NCBI RefSeq assembly: GCF_004006635.1
Contig: NZ_CP034842.1
Span: 1,116,001-1,180,000 of the forward strand
Reading direction: 5' to 3'
DNA length: 64,000 bases
Source: Fusobacterium necrophorum subsp. necrophorum
GTDB taxonomy: Bacteria > Fusobacteriota > Fusobacteriia > Fusobacteriales > Fusobacteriaceae
Shown: positions 63,328-64,000 of the stretch, piece after piece
How positions within the stretch are numbered: the first letter of the stretch is position 1
Layout of the letters: each line of letters opens with the position of its first letter
Program-made: the position numbers and the translations under genes
Notes under the pieces: generated by a model
Databases searched by the model: none
Seen by the model: the letters and a program-made list of their open reading frames with translations, nothing else
What the model was told of the DNA's origin: nothing

Positions 63328-64000
63328 GTGGGAAATTTTTTTAAAATTTTTTTAGAAAAAAAAGGTGACTGGACGATAGCTTTGTTTGAGCATTTGCAAA
63401 TTTCTTTACTCTCTTTGATGTTGGCGATTATCATTGCAATTCCTTGTGCAATTGGAATTTCTCATCGTAAAAAATTGTCAGAATGGATATTACATATCAC
63501 AGGTGTCATACAGACGATTCCTTCTTTAGCCTTATTAGGATTTTTTATTCCTTTTTTAGGAATAGGAATGGTACCGGCGGTTTTGGCATTGGTTTTATAT
63601 GCCATTTTTCCGATTTTACAAAATACCATTACAGCTTTGCAGGAAATAGATCCTTCTCTGGAAGAGGCGGCTACCGCTTTTGGAATGACAAAATGGGAGA
63701 AGTTGAAAAAATTTGAGCTTGCTTTAGCTATGCCGATTATTATTTCAGGGGTTAGAACTTCTGCCGTTATGATTATTGGAACGGCTACTTTGGCAGCCCT
63801 GATTGGAGCAGGAGGATTGGGAAGCTTCATTCTATTGGGAATCGATCGAAATAATGGAAATCTTATTTTGATGGGAGCGATGACTTCCGCTTGTCTTGCC
63901 ATTTTATTCAATGCGGGAATTCGTATTTTGGAAAAACAAAAATTGAAGAGAATTCTCTTTGTATTTTTAGGAATACTTGTCATCCTTGTTTTTTCTTTTT
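63328..64000 (+). CDS. Osmoprotectant ABC transporter permease (cut by window end)
   Basis: GTG 63328 follows TTAGGAGG and is open to the edge (224 codons). Inner-membrane permease with the BPD loop: [33 protein letters not shown] (EAA motif) and [15 protein letters not shown], typical of OpuCB/ProW. In related bacteria this permease is often fused to the binding protein; the end here begins another hydrophobic stretch ([12 protein letters not shown]), consistent with a fusion linker, but the window stops. Confidence 0.88.
   Translation, partial: MGNFFKIFLEKKGDWTIALFEHLQISLLSLMLAIIIAIPCAIGISHRKKLSEWILHITGVIQTIPSLALLGFFIPFLGIGMVPAVLALVLYAIFPILQNTITALQEIDPSLEEAATAFGMTKWEKLKKFELALAMPIIISGVRTSAVMIIGTATLAALIGAGGLGSFILLGIDRNNGNLILMGAMTSACLAILFNAGIRILEKQKLKRILFVFLGILVILVFSF

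Noticed and set aside
1..64000. CRISPR array or prophage
   Set aside because: No regularly spaced identical repeats and no phage structural genes; the only regular repeats are within surface proteins.

Overview
The window looks like a chromosomal segment of a Fusobacterium. It is AT-rich with strong GGAGG-type ribosome binding sites, and it carries a fusobacterial-type giant autotransporter, a YadA-type trimeric adhesin, a two-partner-secretion pair, and housekeeping genes typical of the phylum. The F. necrophorum / F. gonidiaformans group is my best guess. That is inference from style and gene content, not from a marker gene.

Layout. 1-2304 (-): 5' part of a trimeric autotransporter adhesin that runs off the left edge. 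2843-4440: a complete ISL3-family insertion sequence with a matching target duplication. 4467-7378 (-): a three-gene operon (MBL-fold hydrolase, thioredoxin reductase, PhoH-type ATPase). 7567-13215 (+): trmL-ruvC-ltaE-tmcAL-MFS transporter-comEC, with comEC broken by an in-frame TGA. 13329-19790 (+): yigZ, mutY, secG, rarA, hisS, aspS. 20299-32496: a contact-dependent-inhibition (CDI) type polymorphic toxin locus. It holds a 3073-residue CdiA-like exoprotein with a TNT-like (NAD glycohydrolase-like) C-terminus, a small probable immunity gene, an orphan C-terminal cassette with a different toxin tip, and a decayed third stretch. 32608-36031: a CydDC-like ABC exporter pair. 36460-45788: a 2450-residue fusobacterial autotransporter and a TpsB/ShlB-type outer-membrane transporter, the only candidate CdiB in the window. 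45924-46329: tRNA-Arg(TCG) (-) and a structured ncRNA of about 200 nt (6S-like is the leading guess). 46363-54719 (+): argS, an orphan thiamine-type binding protein, and the pyrimidine operon pyrB-K-D-F-C-E behind what looks like a pyrBI-style leader-peptide attenuator. 54776-56511 (+): a nadB 3' remnant, nadC and a NiaR-type regulator. 56590-60367: an IclR regulator facing a 2-hydroxyacid dehydrogenase and a Na+/glutamate symporter. 60475-62115: an AAA-like/PD-(D/E)XK protein. 62230-64000: a broken MarR gene and the start of an OpuC-type osmoprotectant ABC transporter.

How it fits together. The central 16 kb looks like an accessory island. Its two edges (19801 and 36116) each carry a same-orientation remnant of the ISL3 element's right end, placed just after a housekeeping or operon 3' end. 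These remnants contain a strong hairpin plus T-run and probably serve as terminators. Inside the island the CdiA tip, immunity gene and orphan cassette share a homologous arm of about 830 bp ending at an NP-x-x-(F/W)-KED motif. This is the arrangement expected for toxin-tip switching by recombination. The pyr operon is self-contained for UMP synthesis apart from carbamoyl phosphate and appears to be UTP-regulated. De novo NAD synthesis is damaged (nadB remnant) while nadC and the niacin-type regulator survive.
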